Shown piece after piece: positions 16,997 through 24,372 of a DNA stretch of 39,104 nt. Made by a program: the position numbers and the translations under genes. Source of the DNA: Candidatus Poseidoniales archaeon (lineage in GTDB: Archaea; Thermoplasmatota; Poseidoniia; Poseidoniales; Poseidoniaceae); the NCBI GenBank assembly GCA_009887135.1, contig QXYA01000003.1:1-39104 (forward strand). Reading direction: 5' to 3'. How positions within the stretch are numbered: the stretch's first letter is position 1; each line of letters opens with the position of its first letter. The notes beneath the pieces were generated by a model. It ran no database searches, was not told the DNA's origin, and saw only the letters and a program-made list of their open reading frames with translations.

Positions 16997-17713
16997 TCAC
17001 TCGGATTCATCAGAATTTGGCTGTTCCAATGGATGTGTTGTATCGAGTTCGATAATTTCCTTGCGGGCTTGCAAAAATCTGATCCCGAATGTGTACATTC
17101 CACCGAGCCCAGAAATGAAGACAACTGCAGTGAGTGGGTTGAGTTCAAGATGCTCAAATACACCTGGCATAGCGGAATAATCCTGTACACCAATAAGCCA
17201 GAATATTCCTGTTACTGCAAGCGCTGCAATGGTTAGAATTGTTCGGTCTGCTCTTGAAAATCCTTTGTAATTTCGGCCTCCGCTCACCGCTTGTGCTTGT
17301 GTGCCCATGTAGGAGCCGAGGATTGTAAACCAAGCTGCAGCCCAACCTAATGCAGGATCATCGACCCATGCGGGACTTGATGCAATTGCAATTACCCACA
17401 TTGCGTCAAGAAGCCTGTCGAGAGTATGATCAAGATAATCTCCCCAGCGAGAAACTTGACCTGTTTGACGGGCGAGTTGTCCGTCGAGACCATCAAGAAT
17501 CATGGAGAAGCCAATCAATAGGGCAGATCCCATGAGCATCAATGCACCAGTATCTGATTTTGGTGCGAAGAGGACAAGTAGGCTGGCTGCAATACCGACA
17601 GGTAAAGCAAGCCATGTAAGAAAGGCAGGATTGGTTCGGCCTAAGCCCATTACCAGGGGGGAAGCCATTGCTTCCCAGCGCTTCCTTAACTGTTCCAGAG
17701 CCATTGGTCTCAT
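16997..17713 (-). CDS. CDP-alcohol phosphatidyltransferase (archaetidylinositol phosphate synthase-like)
   Basis: A 238-residue integral membrane enzyme. The family motif D-x2-D-G-x2-A-R-x8-G-x3-D-x3-D is complete at about 70-95: LDGLDGQLARQTGQ, then WGDYLDHTLDRL. Around it lie six membrane spans. Such enzymes swap CMP of a CDP-activated lipid for an alcohol such as inositol phosphate, glycerol phosphate or serine. In archaea the closest well-known role with this architecture is archaetidylinositol phosphate synthase, but the head group cannot be told from the motif alone. It lies 42 nt downstream of the AK6-like gene on the same strand. A GGCAGGA precedes the ATG at 17713. Confidence 0.88.
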   Translation of the reverse strand: MRPMALEQLRKRWEAMASPLVMGLGRTNPAFLTWLALPVGIAASLLVLFAPKSDTGALMLMGSALLIGFSMILDGLDGQLARQTGQVSRWGDYLDHTLDRLLDAMWVIAIASSPAWVDDPALGWAAAWFTILGSYMGTQAQAVSGGRNYKGFSRADRTILTIAALAVTGIFWLIGVQDYSAMPGVFEHLELNPLTAVVFISGLGGMYTFGIRFLQARKEIIELDTTHPLEQPNSDESE

Positions 17714-17755
17714 TCCTGCCGGTGCATCGAAAGGTCATATGCTTTCGGACATAAT

Positions 17756-18280
17756 TTAGCCTTCTAACCAGTCTATTGCAAGGGGTATTGATTCTTGGAC
17801 GGTCTTTTCATCCTCATATTGCGACATGAATAATTCAATGGAATCTTGGGCATTTGAAGCATTGGTCATGTCCAGTTCAAGTATCGGCAAATGAGGGCTT
17901 CTATCGAGTAACTCGGTCCAAATCCCAGCAATCATCTCCCACTCGATATTGTTCTGAATTTTCGTTGCATCATAGCCGTCTCTCTTTGACAACCTTATGC
18001 TTAATTCGTCTGGATGACATCGAAGAAGAATGAGAGCATCAACAGTGCAGTGATGAGCAAGATGTCCTTCGATGATGGCGATTTTATCCCCTTCATAGTT
18101 CCAGTCTGATAGAAGATCGGTTGTAATGATAAGGTCTCCTTCTTGGTGCTCTATACATCCTGATTGAGTTGCAATTTGTTCAACAGTAAAGCAGTCAAAC
18201 CGTTCTGGTGACAATTGGCTTGACAGAGTTGTTTTACCTGTACCAGGTGATCCCGTTATAGCAAAAATCGGCTTCTGCAT
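17756..18280 (-). CDS. AK6/Fap7-like adenylate kinase (ribosome maturation NTPase)
   Basis: 174 residues from the ATG at 18280, which opens directly onto the P-loop: GSPGTGKT at 10-17. The following pattern (FDCFTVEQIA, IIEGHLAHH, LILLRCHPDEL and SKRDGYDATKIQNNIEWEM) is that of AK6/Fap7 proteins. In archaea and eukaryotes these help mature the small ribosomal subunit and show adenylate kinase activity. A longer frame to 18364 exists, but it would overlap the start of the divergent gene at 18344 and adds residues unlike the family. It is divergent from the RAM-domain gene and upstream of the CDP-alcohol transferase gene. Confidence 0.85.
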   Translation of the reverse strand: MQKPIFAITGSPGTGKTTLSSQLSPERFDCFTVEQIATQSGCIEHQEGDLIITTDLLSDWNYEGDKIAIIEGHLAHHCTVDALILLRCHPDELSIRLSKRDGYDATKIQNNIEWEMIAGIWTELLDRSPHLPILELDMTNASNAQDSIELFMSQYEDEKTVQESIPLAIDWLEG

Positions 18281-18310
18281 GACCTTCTCCGAATTCAACC
18301 AAAGCACGTC

Positions 18311-18320
18311 AAGAATTAAA
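18311..18320 (+). promoter_or_regulatory. TATA-like box for the RAM-domain gene
   Basis: AAGAATTAAA is centred about 27 nt before the ATG at 18344. No ribosome binding site is seen before that ATG, so the message is probably leaderless. Confidence 0.45.
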
Positions 18321-18343
18321 CATGAGGTTCCGAATCGACACTC

Positions 18344-18610
18344 ATGGCCGCCATTGATGAACACGAGTCAGTGGCGACTGCGATTGTTTTGATTTCAACA
18401 AAACCTGGATTTGAAAACAGTATTTCACAAACGCTTTCAGAGATGCCAGAGGTTGTCGAATCCATGGTCTTGTTTGGCGAATATGATGCCTACTGTAAGA
18501 TTGTGATGCCCGATTTTACATCTCTCTCATCATTTATTCTCCGTAATATTCGAACAATCGATGGTGTGATCAGTACCACAACGCTGACTGCTGCAACCAA
18601 TCATCAATGA
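18344..18610 (+). CDS. Stand-alone Lrp/AsnC ligand-binding (RAM) domain
   Basis: This 88-residue protein consists only of the RAM domain found at the C-terminus of Lrp/AsnC regulators. The fold pattern is clear: strand AIVLISTKPG, helix ENSISQTLSEMPEV, strand VESMVLFGEYDAYCKIVM, helix SLSSFILRNI and closing strand GVISTTTLT. There is no helix-turn-helix, so it cannot bind DNA by itself. Such single-domain proteins form dimers or octamers and may sense amino acids or tune full-length Lrp proteins. The next gene starts nine bases after its stop, so the pair is likely co-transcribed. Confidence 0.85.
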   Translation: MAAIDEHESVATAIVLISTKPGFENSISQTLSEMPEVVESMVLFGEYDAYCKIVMPDFTSLSSFILRNIRTIDGVISTTTLTAATNHQ

Positions 18611-18619
18611 GGTTTCAAC

Positions 18620-19360
18620 ATGTTTGGAATGTCAGACCCGAATCAAACATTGTCGCAAATGATTCGTTATTTTGAAGAACAGCGCTACGAAATGGTCGAA
18701 GTGATGTCAAGTGAATTCACCGGCATGCTTCTTTCTCAAAAATCACGAGATGCTGCAGCACAGACGTTGCTTGTCAAGGGGCTGCGAATTCTCACAGAGG
18801 TTTTGTCGAAGCGGAAAAAACACAAACTCGCAATCAAGGCTGCATCAGTCCTCCAAAGGGAACGGAAAAAATTAGAGAAAACATTGCTTCAATCAGCACC
18901 TCAGTTATTACAAAAAATTACTCCCTTAGAAGAAGATTTGAGACGAATAGGTGAGGTCTATGCGGCCTGTGGTAAAACCCGGAAGGCGGTCAAGTTCTTC
19001 TTACGAGCACACAAAATCCAACAGGGAAATATTCTAGCTCTTCTATCTGTATGTCAGTCCGAGGGAAATGCAACCAAGTATTGCAAAGCATTAGCAAATG
19101 ATACACGACTCGCTGGCCCAGTCATTTTAGAAAACGGACAATATTGGCTAAAGCCTGAAGGAAATCTAGCCACGCAGATAGATTCTGTCCTTGCAGTTTT
19201 GGAATCATGCAGCCATGGACATTCAGAATGTGGAGAACAATCTCAACGAATACGCCAAGAATGTTCAGATATTTCCGAGGGAATCACTGCTGCAAATGTA
19301 CGATTACAAAGCGCTATGGACACACTAAAGCCGAAGCACGACTATTACGAATATTCTTGA
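18620..19360 (+). CDS. Helical (TPR-like) protein of unknown function
   Basis: 246 residues, nearly all predicted helix by composition, with no membrane span. The part IGEVYAACGKTRKAVKFFLRA looks like a tetratricopeptide-type helix pair, followed by HKIQQGNILALLSVCQSEGN. The N-terminal half is basic (SKRKKHKLAIKAASVLQRER). A Cys/His cluster occurs near the end (CSHGHSECG), perhaps a metal site. I do not recognise the family. The start may be the ATG at 18620 or at 18629. It follows the RAM-domain gene closely, and its stop lies two bases from the 3' end of the initiator tRNA on the other strand. Confidence 0.7.
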   Translation: MFGMSDPNQTLSQMIRYFEEQRYEMVEVMSSEFTGMLLSQKSRDAAAQTLLVKGLRILTEVLSKRKKHKLAIKAASVLQRERKKLEKTLLQSAPQLLQKITPLEEDLRRIGEVYAACGKTRKAVKFFLRAHKIQQGNILALLSVCQSEGNATKYCKALANDTRLAGPVILENGQYWLKPEGNLATQIDSVLAVLESCSHGHSECGEQSQRIRQECSDISEGITAANVRLQSAMDTLKPKHDYYEYS

Positions 19361-19361
19361 G

Positions 19362-19439
19362 TGGTAGCGAGGGATGGATTTGAACCATCGATCTCCGGGT
19401 TATGAGCCCGACGGGATATCCAGACTACCCCACCTCGCT
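19362..19439 (-). tRNA. Initiator tRNA-Met (CAU), CCA encoded
   Basis: The minus strand folds as a complete tRNA: acceptor arms AGCGAGG and CCTCGCT followed by an encoded CCA, and a T-arm with GGTTCAAATCC. The anticodon CAU is at 19404-19402. Three G-C pairs in the anticodon stem (GGG...CCC) together with an A1-U72 end pair mark it as the archaeal initiator tRNA rather than elongator Met or Ile2. No intron is seen. An AT-rich stretch some 40 nt upstream (around 19480-19490) could be its TATA box. Confidence 0.95.
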
Positions 19440-19536
19440 GCTTTGACGGCCACTGTCCTTCCCTTTCAATCCACCGATAATCAAAAAGTGGTCTGTTCGG
19501 CATTGATTTCTTCAATGATGACGTGTAACCATAACC

Positions 19537-20364
19537 ATGAGCGGAGGTTGGAAAGCGATAGGATTCTCTTTACTTGTGCTCCTAACATCATTCTCTGGCT
19601 GCCTTGATTCAGATGAAGGAGATGAAGAGAGCGCTATCAATTTGGTAGTGTATTACGATTCAACCAGCGGTACAATCCAGCAATCCTTCATCGGAGGATC
19701 ACAGATTTCTCTGACTGGAGTCACATTGAACTTTGATTTTGCCCGGACAACATCCGATTTTGATCTCGCCACGTTTTCAATCGAACCTGGAGATGGACGT
19801 AGTCCAATAACAGTGAACGCTGACGAAACGGCGAATATCGATGTGGAATATGAGCTTCATGGGTTATTCACAATCGTTCTTAGTGCTACGGATGTTGAAG
19901 AAAACTCGGAGAACATGACTCTTATCGTTCGAATCGAGAAGCATATCGAATGGAGTGAACAAAACAGTGCGCAACCAGATGTGATGTCGATTAATACAGA
20001 ACCTGATAATGATGGTCCTGCTCCGAAACTATTGACCATTCAATCTACTGTTGAAAACCCTTCAACAACAGGGCCAATCGGTGGCGGTGGACCTGTAACA
20101 ATTACATGGGAATTGACAAATGCCGATTCGGAAAGCAAGGGTATGAAATCCGAACAAATTGCGGATGGGCAAGATGCCGTATGGGATTTTTCCCTAAGCA
20201 TACCAGATAAGGAGATTCACGAACTATCGGTCAACATAGATCAAGGTCAAGACCGAATAAACATAAATCACATCGTTGATATTTTGTATGATGCGACTGA
20301 AAGTGCTACGAATCCCTTTCCAACAGAAAGTGGAAATGAAGATTCACAAACTGAAAGTGAATGA
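19537..20364 (+). CDS. Secreted lipoprotein with PKD-like beta domain
   Basis: 275 residues with an N-terminal signal and lipobox: LLVLLTSFSGC, with the lipidated Cys at position 22, followed by acidic DSDEGDEES. The first domain (about 33-130) has PKD-like strands, ending YELHGLFTIVLSATDVEENS. The second (about 145-250) has an Ig-like pattern (GGPVTITWELTNADS, then VWDFSLSIPDKEIHELSVNI). It is probably anchored outside the cell membrane and may bind a partner or polymer. The exact role is unknown. The tail is acidic and low in complexity. It is divergent from the initiator tRNA and followed by radA. Confidence 0.8.
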   Translation: MSGGWKAIGFSLLVLLTSFSGCLDSDEGDEESAINLVVYYDSTSGTIQQSFIGGSQISLTGVTLNFDFARTTSDFDLATFSIEPGDGRSPITVNADETANIDVEYELHGLFTIVLSATDVEENSENMTLIVRIEKHIEWSEQNSAQPDVMSINTEPDNDGPAPKLLTIQSTVENPSTTGPIGGGGPVTITWELTNADSESKGMKSEQIADGQDAVWDFSLSIPDKEIHELSVNIDQGQDRININHIVDILYDATESATNPFPTESGNEDSQTESE

Positions 20365-20440
20365 AAAGTGAAATTGGGGATACTGTCCACGTTGGATAAG
20401 AAATGTTCAGATTTCATACCTCCTTCCTCTCAAATCTTCT

Positions 20441-20450
20441 TTCATATACC
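20441..20450 (+). promoter_or_regulatory. TATA-like box for radA
   Basis: TTCATATACC is centred about 34 nt before the ATG of radA, which would give a leader of only a few bases. The 115-nt spacer upstream holds nothing else I can name. Confidence 0.4.
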
Positions 20451-20479
20451 CTCAGCCACTGGTTTGAGACAGTGATACA

Positions 20480-21517
20480 ATGAGTACAACAAGCAAAAAG
20501 AAAAAGACAACAAGTAAGAAGGATGAAAGCCTGACTGTAGAAGAGGATATTCTTATGGAAGCCGTTGATGACGAAGCCCCCGAGGTTTCAATTGAAGACT
20601 TACCCGGAGTAGGTCCTGCAACGGCCGAAAAACTACGAGAAGCTGGATTCGACGAATTACTCGCTCTTGCGGTAATGTCTCCAGGCGATTTAGCGGACCA
20701 AGCAGAACTTGGCGAGGCTGTCGCTAGTAAGATCATCAACGCTGCAAAAAAGATGGCAAACATTGGAGGATTCGTATCCGGTGTCGCTCTACTCGACCGA
20801 CGCCGAGAAGTTCAGAAACTCTCATCCAAGGTTCAATCGATCGATGATTTACTTGGCGGTGGATTCGAAACACAGGCACTCGTAGAAGTGTATGGTGCAT
20901 TCGGTTCAGGGAAAACTCAAATCGGCCATCAACTCGCTGTCAACTGTACTATGCCACTTGAGGAGGGGGGCTTCGATGGCGATGTATTCTACATCGATAC
21001 AGAAGATACATTCCGACCTGAGCGTATTACTCAAATGGCACGAGGACACGGTCTAGATCCTGATGCTGTTCTAAGCAGAATACACGTCGCAAGAGCATAC
21101 AACTCCGCTCACCAAATGCTTCTCGCAGAAGAAATTAAGCGAATGAGCAAGGGATTGAACGTGAAGATGATTATTGTTGACTCACTAACAAGCCATTTCC
21201 GTGCCGAATATATTGGCCGTGGAATGCTAGCAAACAGGCAACAAAAATTGAATCGTCACCTCAAAGATCTCAAACAGCTTGCTGACATAAACAACGCTCT
21301 TGTCCTCGTGACAAACCAAGTACATTCCAAGCCTGATGCTATGTGGGGCGACCCAACCAAGCCTATTGGTGGCCACGTTTTAGCCCACGCTTCAACTTTC
21401 AGACTTTACTTACGAAAGGCAAAGGGCGGACGACGAATTGCTCGATTAGTCGACTCACCAAACCTCCCAGATGGCGAGTGTGTCTACCAGGTTACGCAAG
21501 AAGGACTCCGCGATTGA
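20480..21517 (+). CDS. radA: DNA repair and recombination protein RadA
   Basis: The 345-residue archaeal Rad51/RecA recombinase forms filaments on single-stranded DNA and drives strand exchange. A Lys-rich leader (1-14) precedes the helix-hairpin-helix domain (IEDLPGVGPATAEKLREAGF, 38-57). The ATPase core has Walker A GAFGSGKT (139-146), Walker B MIIVDSLT (about 230-237), the RQQKLNRHL helix, the VTNQV strand and the KPIGGHVLAHAST loop. The Walker A motif starts GA where RadA usually has GE. The end (GECVYQVTQEGLRD) is the normal RadA terminus. ftsZ follows 68 nt downstream on the same strand. Confidence 0.97.
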   Translation: MSTTSKKKKTTSKKDESLTVEEDILMEAVDDEAPEVSIEDLPGVGPATAEKLREAGFDELLALAVMSPGDLADQAELGEAVASKIINAAKKMANIGGFVSGVALLDRRREVQKLSSKVQSIDDLLGGGFETQALVEVYGAFGSGKTQIGHQLAVNCTMPLEEGGFDGDVFYIDTEDTFRPERITQMARGHGLDPDAVLSRIHVARAYNSAHQMLLAEEIKRMSKGLNVKMIIVDSLTSHFRAEYIGRGMLANRQQKLNRHLKDLKQLADINNALVLVTNQVHSKPDAMWGDPTKPIGGHVLAHASTFRLYLRKAKGGRRIARLVDSPNLPDGECVYQVTQEGLRD

Positions 21518-21585
21518 AACAGGGTGTTGAAAACCTCTTCCGCGTGTGCTGATGAGGCAATACATTCAAGTTACCAACAACGAAG

Positions 21586-22722
21586 ATGTCTTACATGCGC
21601 CATTTGATCGAACGTGTGTTAGAACTCTCAGAAGAAGAAGTTGTACCACAGTTGACCCCTCAGCCTGCGGGCCAGGGGACAGATGAAGAACTCCGAACAC
21701 TCCTAGAATCTCTTCAACCAAGAATTCGCGTCTATGGCGTAGGTGGAGCTGGTTGTAACGCTGTTGGAAGACTTGAATCAGAAGGACTCTTTGAAAATTC
21801 ATTCGTGACAGGATATGCAATTAACACAGATGCTCAAGCCTTACTCATGTCACCACTAGAGAATAAAATTCTCATTGGTAGAACTGCTCGAGGACGCGGT
21901 GCAGGCGGAGATCCAACAAAGGGTGAAGCTGCTGCATTAGAATCTGAAATGTCACTTCGTACAATTACAACAGATACGCAACTTGCAATTATCGCTGCTG
22001 GTATGGGTGGCGGCTCTGGTACGGGCGCTGCAGGTCACATCGCACGATTGGCAAAGCAGCAAGGTGCTATGACCATTGCAGTTGTAACCTATCCATTCAA
22101 CTCCGAGGGCGCAACCCGTCGTGAAAATGCAGAGTGGGGACTTGAGAGACTTCGCGAGCATTGTGATACGATTCTAGTCATTCCAAATGAAAAGTTACTG
22201 GAGATAGAGGGTGTCAAAGATTTACCTCTTGCAAGCGCCTTCAGAGTTGGAGATGAATTGTTAGTTCGTTCAATTATCGGGGTCACAGAATTACTCACTC
22301 GTGATGGAATGGTCAACCTTGACTTTGAGGATTTGAAATCTGTCATTAATTCAGGTTCTGGTGTGGCTATGATTGGGCTAGGTGCTGGTTCTGGGCCAGG
22401 AAGAGCAGAAGAAGCAACGCTCGAAGCACTACATTCCCCACTTCTTGATCTTGATTTCAGTGATGCAAGAGGTGCGCTCATTAACGTGGTTGGAGGGAAT
22501 AACCTCACACTTGGAGAGGCTGAGCGTTGTGCTCAAATCATTACAGAACGAATTTCGCCACATGCACGAATCATTTGGGGAACTGCTATTGATGAATCCC
22601 TTGATGACGAGATCCGCGTCATGCTGGTGCTAACTGGTGTCAAGAGTGAGCAAATACATGGCTCCTCCGAGAGCAGGCAACTCAAAGCCTTACGCAGCAG
22701 TACAATAGAATTTGTAAACTAA
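21586..22722 (+). CDS. ftsZ: Cell division protein FtsZ
   Basis: A 378-residue tubulin-like GTPase that forms the division ring. The N-terminal helix (RHLIERVLEL, acidic linker to about 45) is archaeal in style. Nucleotide loops are seen in order: GVGGAGCNAVGRL (51-63), INTDAQAL (79-86) and the tubulin signature AGMGGGSGTGAAG (138-150). The catalytic T7 loop sits in the VNLDFEDLKSVI segment. The sequence VVTYPFNSEGATR and the C-terminal domain are complete. No bacterial-type C-terminal peptide for FtsA/ZipA binding follows. The start at ATG 21586 or three codons later cannot be settled. Its stop abuts the convergent gene at 22723 with no spacer. Confidence 0.96.
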   Translation: MSYMRHLIERVLELSEEEVVPQLTPQPAGQGTDEELRTLLESLQPRIRVYGVGGAGCNAVGRLESEGLFENSFVTGYAINTDAQALLMSPLENKILIGRTARGRGAGGDPTKGEAAALESEMSLRTITTDTQLAIIAAGMGGGSGTGAAGHIARLAKQQGAMTIAVVTYPFNSEGATRRENAEWGLERLREHCDTILVIPNEKLLEIEGVKDLPLASAFRVGDELLVRSIIGVTELLTRDGMVNLDFEDLKSVINSGSGVAMIGLGAGSGPGRAEEATLEALHSPLLDLDFSDARGALINVVGGNNLTLGEAERCAQIITERISPHARIIWGTAIDESLDDEIRVMLVLTGVKSEQIHGSSESRQLKALRSSTIEFVN

Positions 22723-23331
22723 TCAATCTTTAATGATGATTATTGCCAATACGATTAATCCGCCTAATGCTATGCTTCCGACTGTGTAATCCAGTGTATC
22801 AAGTGAAGCCTCGATCAAAGTAGGCTCAATATCACCTACGTATGCAATTCCAGGAATTCGAATTATTGTTCCATTCCAAGCATCACCGGTACTCTGCCCG
22901 TTTCCATTCACTGCATTGCCGTTAATTGTTAGATCTGTATATGTGCTATTATCATCAGGGCTGATGTAGGTAAAATTCCACGATCGAACTTTATTTCCTG
23001 AAGTTGTATGCGTCCAGCCATTTTCGAGTTTCTGAACATGGCCAAGTGTTTCATCGAACAGAATATCACCTCCGAAAATCTCTATTCTGAATCCTCCAGC
23101 CTCTTCTCCAGTAGAAAGACTCACTTCGGAGGAACGTACTTCGAGAGAAAAATTGTACGAAGTATTCGATTCAAATTGTGATGGAAGACCGAAGAGAATG
23201 AGTTCCGTCGATGCATCTTGAGAGCCGTGGCAAATACAACCGCCTCCAGCAATTTCTCCGATTCCTTGAGGGGCAGAACTCGCCCAAGGTAGAAAGAGAA
23301 CGAGAGCAAGAAGGAATGGTAATTTTTTCAT
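22723..23331 (-). CDS. Reeler-like (choice-of-anchor V) membrane-anchored protein with a CxCH motif
   Basis: 202 residues with signal peptide (1-20), a beta-sandwich outer domain and a C-terminal span (TVGSIALGGLIVLAIIII) ending in KD. Near the N-terminus is GGGCICHGS, followed by LILFGLPSQFESNTSYNFSL and later FRIEIFGG and WTHTTSGN. This layout is that of reelin-N/choice-of-anchor V domains, which in bacteria often start with a CxxCH haem c site. Here only one residue separates the Cys pair, so covalent haem in the usual way is doubtful. It might bind a metal or form a disulfide. Divergent from the 23439 gene. Confidence 0.72.
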   Translation of the reverse strand: MKKLPFLLALVLFLPWASSAPQGIGEIAGGGCICHGSQDASTELILFGLPSQFESNTSYNFSLEVRSSEVSLSTGEEAGGFRIEIFGGDILFDETLGHVQKLENGWTHTTSGNKVRSWNFTYISPDDNSTYTDLTINGNAVNGNGQSTGDAWNGTIIRIPGIAYVGDIEPTLIEASLDTLDYTVGSIALGGLIVLAIIIIKD

Positions 23332-23364
23332 CCCTGTCCCTCAAGTAGTCCACTCAGCACCCTG

Positions 23365-23409
23365 TTTTGAACCTTTCATGCATGGCGTAATAGAAACAAC
23401 AGTTCAAAA
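23365..23409. promoter_or_regulatory. Inverted repeat in the divergent spacer
   Basis: Two perfect 8-base arms, TTTTGAAC at 23365-23372 and GTTCAAAA at 23402-23409, lie 29 nt apart between divergent genes. The right arm is about 33 nt before the ATG at 23439 and could overlap its TATA region. The pair may be two half-sites of an operator, or chance. Confidence 0.3.
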
Positions 23410-23438
23410 GGGAATGGCGTCAAAAGCAATTTGATAAC

Positions 23439-23942
23439 ATGGATTTCAATTCAGACTCAATCACGCCAGACTTCGATGCAGATGACATCAATATCTTTGA
23501 AGAACTATCTTCAAGCAACTCTTTCTCTCAACCAGAAAGAAACCCACTTGAGCAAATCTTGCTTGGAGAAGATGAAGTAAACGAAACAATAGCATTCGAT
23601 ACGGATGTAATTGCTGATCTATTACAAGTTCTAGCACATCATGCAATCGTGAAGAGCTCCGACGACCCAGCACAGATTCTTCCTGATGTGGCCAATGATG
23701 TTGATATCAACTCCGCTCGAGTCACTTCTCAAGAAGATGAATTCAGATTGTCTCTACTCGTTGAACTGCAAGATGAGCAAAAAATCCGCCCGTGTGTAAG
23801 AGTCCGTCAAGAAAATGGCTCATTGAATCTTGTTGAAGAAGAGGAGAAGGTCCCAAAACAGTGGCTTCCACTCTACAAAATGCTTCATCAAGCACTTAGT
23901 AGCGCAGTCGATTCTCTGAAGGCAACCGCACAAATTGCCTGA
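23439..23942 (+). CDS. Unknown acidic cytoplasmic protein
   Basis: 167 residues with no membrane span or signal peptide. The first 50 are very acidic and polar (probably disordered: PDFDADDINIFEELSSSN). A globular part follows with helix IADLLQVLAHHAIV, strands EFRLSLLVELQDEQ and RPCVRVRQENG, and a final helix WLPLYKMLHQALSSAVDSL. I do not recognise it. The stop abuts the convergent osmC-like gene without a spacer. Confidence 0.65.
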   Translation: MDFNSDSITPDFDADDINIFEELSSSNSFSQPERNPLEQILLGEDEVNETIAFDTDVIADLLQVLAHHAIVKSSDDPAQILPDVANDVDINSARVTSQEDEFRLSLLVELQDEQKIRPCVRVRQENGSLNLVEEEEKVPKQWLPLYKMLHQALSSAVDSLKATAQIA

Positions 23943-24323
23943 TCAGTGAAGAATCAAATCCCAAGTGATGTCAACCTTGTCGTTGATAGTATTCGACACA
24001 GAGCAGTACTTTTCATGAGATTTTTCGATTGTTCTTCGTACGAGTTTTTCAGGAACATCTCCCTCTACATTGTAAACAAAGTGCATCTTTGTGAATGAAC
24101 GTGGTTGTTCCTCTCGTCGTTCTGAATCCATATCGATCCAAACGTTCCCAAACTCACGATTTTTCAGACCGGTTACAACATCTACGATTGAACATGCTGC
24201 CACCATTTGAAGGAGGATCTGTACTGGATTTGGCCCATCTTCCCAATCCACGTCTATGCTTTGCTTGTGTTGATTTTCGCACCTTAATTTGGTGCCTCCG
24301 GCCCAATATACGCTGCCTCTCAT
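23943..24323 (-). CDS. OsmC/Ohr family protein
   Basis: A 126-residue protein of the OsmC family, which reduces organic peroxides through a Cys pair. The first Cys, C44, sits in the helix LLQMVAACSIVDVV, preceded by the GPNPVQ turn. The second, C107, lies in the typical KYCSVSNT motif. The strand-rich start (GSVYWAGGTKLRCENQH) and FTKMHFVYNVEGDVPEKLV are standard, and the length is normal. The protein is cytoplasmic and probably dimeric. The physiological substrate and reductant are unknown. Transcribed divergently from icd with a 49-nt spacer. Confidence 0.88.
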   Translation of the reverse strand: MRGSVYWAGGTKLRCENQHKQSIDVDWEDGPNPVQILLQMVAACSIVDVVTGLKNREFGNVWIDMDSERREEQPRSFTKMHFVYNVEGDVPEKLVRRTIEKSHEKYCSVSNTINDKVDITWDLILH

Positions 24324-24372
24324 AGAAACTACCGCGTCGGTTGGTTCTTGAAGTGGTTATTGGTGGGACGTT

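Noticed and set aside
18281..18364. Upstream extension of the AK6-like gene
   Set aside because: It would overlap the divergent RAM-domain gene, and the P-loop kinase family begins at the ATG at 18280.
19362..19439. CAU tRNA as elongator Met or Ile2
   Set aside because: The A1-U72 end pair and three G-C pairs in the anticodon stem are initiator features.
22723..23331. Standard haem c site in the Reeler-like protein
   Set aside because: The Cys residues are separated by one residue, not two, so the classic CxxCH is absent.
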